Below the pieces are notes generated by a model that saw nothing but the letters and a program-made list of their open reading frames with translations, did no database searches and was not told where the DNA came from. 64,000 bases of DNA from Cytophagales bacterium (lineage in GTDB: Bacteria > Bacteroidota > Bacteroidia > Cytophagales > Flammeovirgaceae), in the NCBI GenBank assembly GCA_025056215.1, contig JANWWC010000004.1:124001-188000 (forward strand), in the 5' to 3' direction. Made by a program: the position numbers and the translations under genes. This document shows, one piece after another, positions 62,561 to 64,000 of this stretch. How positions within the stretch are numbered: the first letter of the stretch is position 1; each line of letters starts with the position of its first letter.

Positions 62561-63862
62561 ATGATTTTTCGCGTATTTATCTGTTTTTGGATTTCTTGTT
62601 ATGCTTGGGCACAGTCTTCTAAAAATCTTCAGTGGTTTTCTGATGCGCGCTTCGGATTGTTTATCAACTGGACCCTCGATTACGAACCCCAAGATCCTGA
62701 GTCTGTCGCACGTTCTTTGGAAAATGTTAAAAAAGAAGCTAATAAATTTGATGCATCTATGTTTCAGCCTAAAGAATGGGCAAAGACTTTTAAAGAATGG
62801 GGAGTTCGGTATGTAATCATTACTGCTAAAAGCCGTGTGGGATTTACTCTCTTCGAAAGCCCTGTATTCGATTTAGATGCTAAGAAAGCTACACCTGCTC
62901 GGCGAGATTTGTTGAAAGAGTTTACGGAAGCGATGCGCGCCGAAGGTATTAAAATAGGATTTCAATACAGTTTAGCAGATTATTCGCATCCTTTCTATCA
63001 TGCTGTTCGAAAAGAAGATGGAAAAGTAAAAGTAGATTACTTTAACTGGTCGCAATATTTAGAAAAACTTCAAGCTGAACTTAAACATTTGTGTACCGCT
63101 TATGGCAAAATAGATATTCTTTGGCTCGACGGGGCAGAAGAAAGACCTATTGGATTTTGGCAAAAAGAAGATATTTTGAGCATCGTTCAACAGCATCAAC
63201 CTCATTTGCTAATGAACAATCCTTTTAATCTTTCAGGATTTGGCGACTATAAAACTATTCGCGCAGGGGATTCGATTCGAGCTGTGCTTTCAGAGGGCGT
63301 TGTGTGGGAGTATTACTTTCCGCTAGGTTTTGCATGGCGAGGCGCCCAAGCTGAAACTCATATCAAACCTGCTTACGAATTGGTGCGTATTTTTGAAGAT
63401 GTGGCTAAGAGAGGAGGAAATTTGTTGATTAACATTTACGCAGATTATCATGGAAATATTAGTCAAGAACAAAGAAAATCAATTGCAGCATTTGCCTCTT
63501 GGATGAAACAAAATGAAGAAGCAGTTTATAACGTTACGCCTATTTCAGTAGCAGGAGTTTTTAATGGAAGCATCAATAAAAGAGGAAATATTTTATACTT
63601 GATTGCTTTTGAAAATTCTCGAAACGAGCTTCTTATAAAAGGACTTCAAAACGAAGTGGAGGAAATTGTTCATCTGAAAACAGGTCAAAAACTTTCTTGG
63701 AGGCAATCGGCTGATGTCACGCAGTTCAACCAAAAAGGTTGGATATATTTTAAGCTTCCTGCTGAGTTGGAAGATAGTATTGCTACAGTCGTAACAGTTA
63801 AACTAAAATCCTCTAAATTGATGATTCGAGGTCATGATGGGAAACTATATGAGTGGAATTGA
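62561..63862 (+). CDS. GH29-like alpha-L-fucosidase with altered active site
   Basis: A 433-residue secreted protein (signal peptide ending AWAQ). The catalytic-domain layout is that of GH29: WFSDARFGLFINW, EWAKTFKEWGVRYVIITAK, GIKIGFQYSLADY, YGKIDILWLDG with candidate nucleophile Asp190. However, the usual HWG reads NWT (N36-W37-T38), and the usual KHHDGF reads KSRVGF (90-95), so the substrate-binding histidines are missing. A C-terminal beta domain follows from about residue 340. It may act on a different sugar or be inactive. Confidence 0.85.
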   Translation: MIFRVFICFWISCYAWAQSSKNLQWFSDARFGLFINWTLDYEPQDPESVARSLENVKKEANKFDASMFQPKEWAKTFKEWGVRYVIITAKSRVGFTLFESPVFDLDAKKATPARRDLLKEFTEAMRAEGIKIGFQYSLADYSHPFYHAVRKEDGKVKVDYFNWSQYLEKLQAELKHLCTAYGKIDILWLDGAEERPIGFWQKEDILSIVQQHQPHLLMNNPFNLSGFGDYKTIRAGDSIRAVLSEGVVWEYYFPLGFAWRGAQAETHIKPAYELVRIFEDVAKRGGNLLINIYADYHGNISQEQRKSIAAFASWMKQNEEAVYNVTPISVAGVFNGSINKRGNILYLIAFENSRNELLIKGLQNEVEEIVHLKTGQKLSWRQSADVTQFNQKGWIYFKLPAELEDSIATVVTVKLKSSKLMIRGHDGKLYEWN

Positions 63863-63943
63863 GTTTGTTGGAAGGGATGCTGTTAGAAAAATGTCTAAAA
63901 TTTTTGCTAAAGCCTTTATATTCGCTTTTCCAATTCAAACGAT

Positions 63944-64000
63944 ATGGTGTATCCCAAAAATATCGAAGAAAAATTAGGTTTTGATAAAATCCGAGAGCTA
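63944..64000 (+). CDS. mutS2: Endonuclease MutS2, 5' end only
   Basis: The first 19 codons (MVYPKNIEEKLGFDKIREL) match the highly conserved N-terminus of MutS2, which suppresses recombination and rescues collided ribosomes in some species. The frame is open to the window edge. Only the first 57 bases are present, so nothing is known about the domains. Confidence 0.8.
   Translation, partial: MVYPKNIEEKLGFDKIREL

Overview
This 64 kb window is chromosomal DNA of a low-GC member of the Bacteroidetes, most likely a Cytophagales-type gliding bacterium. The evidence is a fused CcoN-CcoO oxidase subunit with a single-haem CcoP, a GldJ-type gliding/type IX secretion lipoprotein, BshC (bacillithiol), a Bacteroidetes-type acyl-ornithine carbamoyltransferase, DUF4292 and SufCD proteins, many short-signal lipoproteins, and promoters of the TTTG-N19/20-TAnnTTTG class. 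Coding density is high. Adjacent genes often overlap by a few bases, including several convergent pairs. I see no rRNA, tRNA, CRISPR array, insertion sequence, integrase or prophage gene.

Layout. 0-5 kb: a cbb3 oxidase operon on + (ccoNO, a 51-residue ccoQ-like gene, ccoP, ccoG, a 52-residue ccoH stub, a DUF2892 gene). 5-12 kb: mainly - strand (lone nuoK, clpX, two lipoproteins, nth, an OppC-type permease, gatC, a K+/H+ antiporter). 12-19 kb: a lipoprotein, an orphan FecR-type anti-sigma factor, guaB, tsf without rpsB, and a 981-residue AsmA-like protein. 19-23 kb (-): a heptosyltransferase-like GT9, an MBOAT acyltransferase, purS, argF'. 23-32 kb: LRR protein, LD-carboxypeptidase, aminopeptidase, glycosyltransferases, a Sel1-repeat protein, a TlpA-like thioredoxin and RlpA-SPOR. 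32-38 kb: bshC with a PLP D-cysteine-desulfhydrase-like gene, a BatA-like VWA protein, pntB without pntA, DUF4292. 38-45 kb (+): map, murE, mnmA, valS. 45-50 kb: a secreted two-repeat protein in AT-rich DNA, then a five-gene - operon (flippase-like membrane protein, GDP-L-fucose synthase, D-lyxose isomerase-like cupin, HAD hydrolase, lipoprotein). 50-56 kb: amidase, gldJ, two unknowns, and a GAF-SpoIIE phosphatase with a decayed tandem copy. 56-64 kb: TonB-dependent receptor, EamA transporter, sufD, sufC, pirin, a GH29-like protein, and the first 19 codons of mutS2.

How the genes fit together. Themes are respiration (cbb3 oxidase, NuoK, transhydrogenase beta), envelope and peptidoglycan (MurE, amidase, LD-carboxypeptidase, RlpA, AsmA, GT9, MBOAT), thiol and Fe-S chemistry (BshC, MnmA, SufCD, Nth) and translation (ValS, EF-Ts, GatC, Map). 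Several genes that usually sit beside partners stand alone here (nuoK, tsf, pntB, purS, sufCD, fecR), so operons appear to have been dispersed.

I found no convincing new multi-gene system. The most useful anomalies are the SpoIIE pseudogene tandem, EF-Ts with Glu-Pro where Asp-Phe is expected in the TDFV motif, alanine at the specificity position of the acyl-ornithine carbamoyltransferase, a GH29-like protein lacking the substrate-binding histidines, and the ccoH stub.
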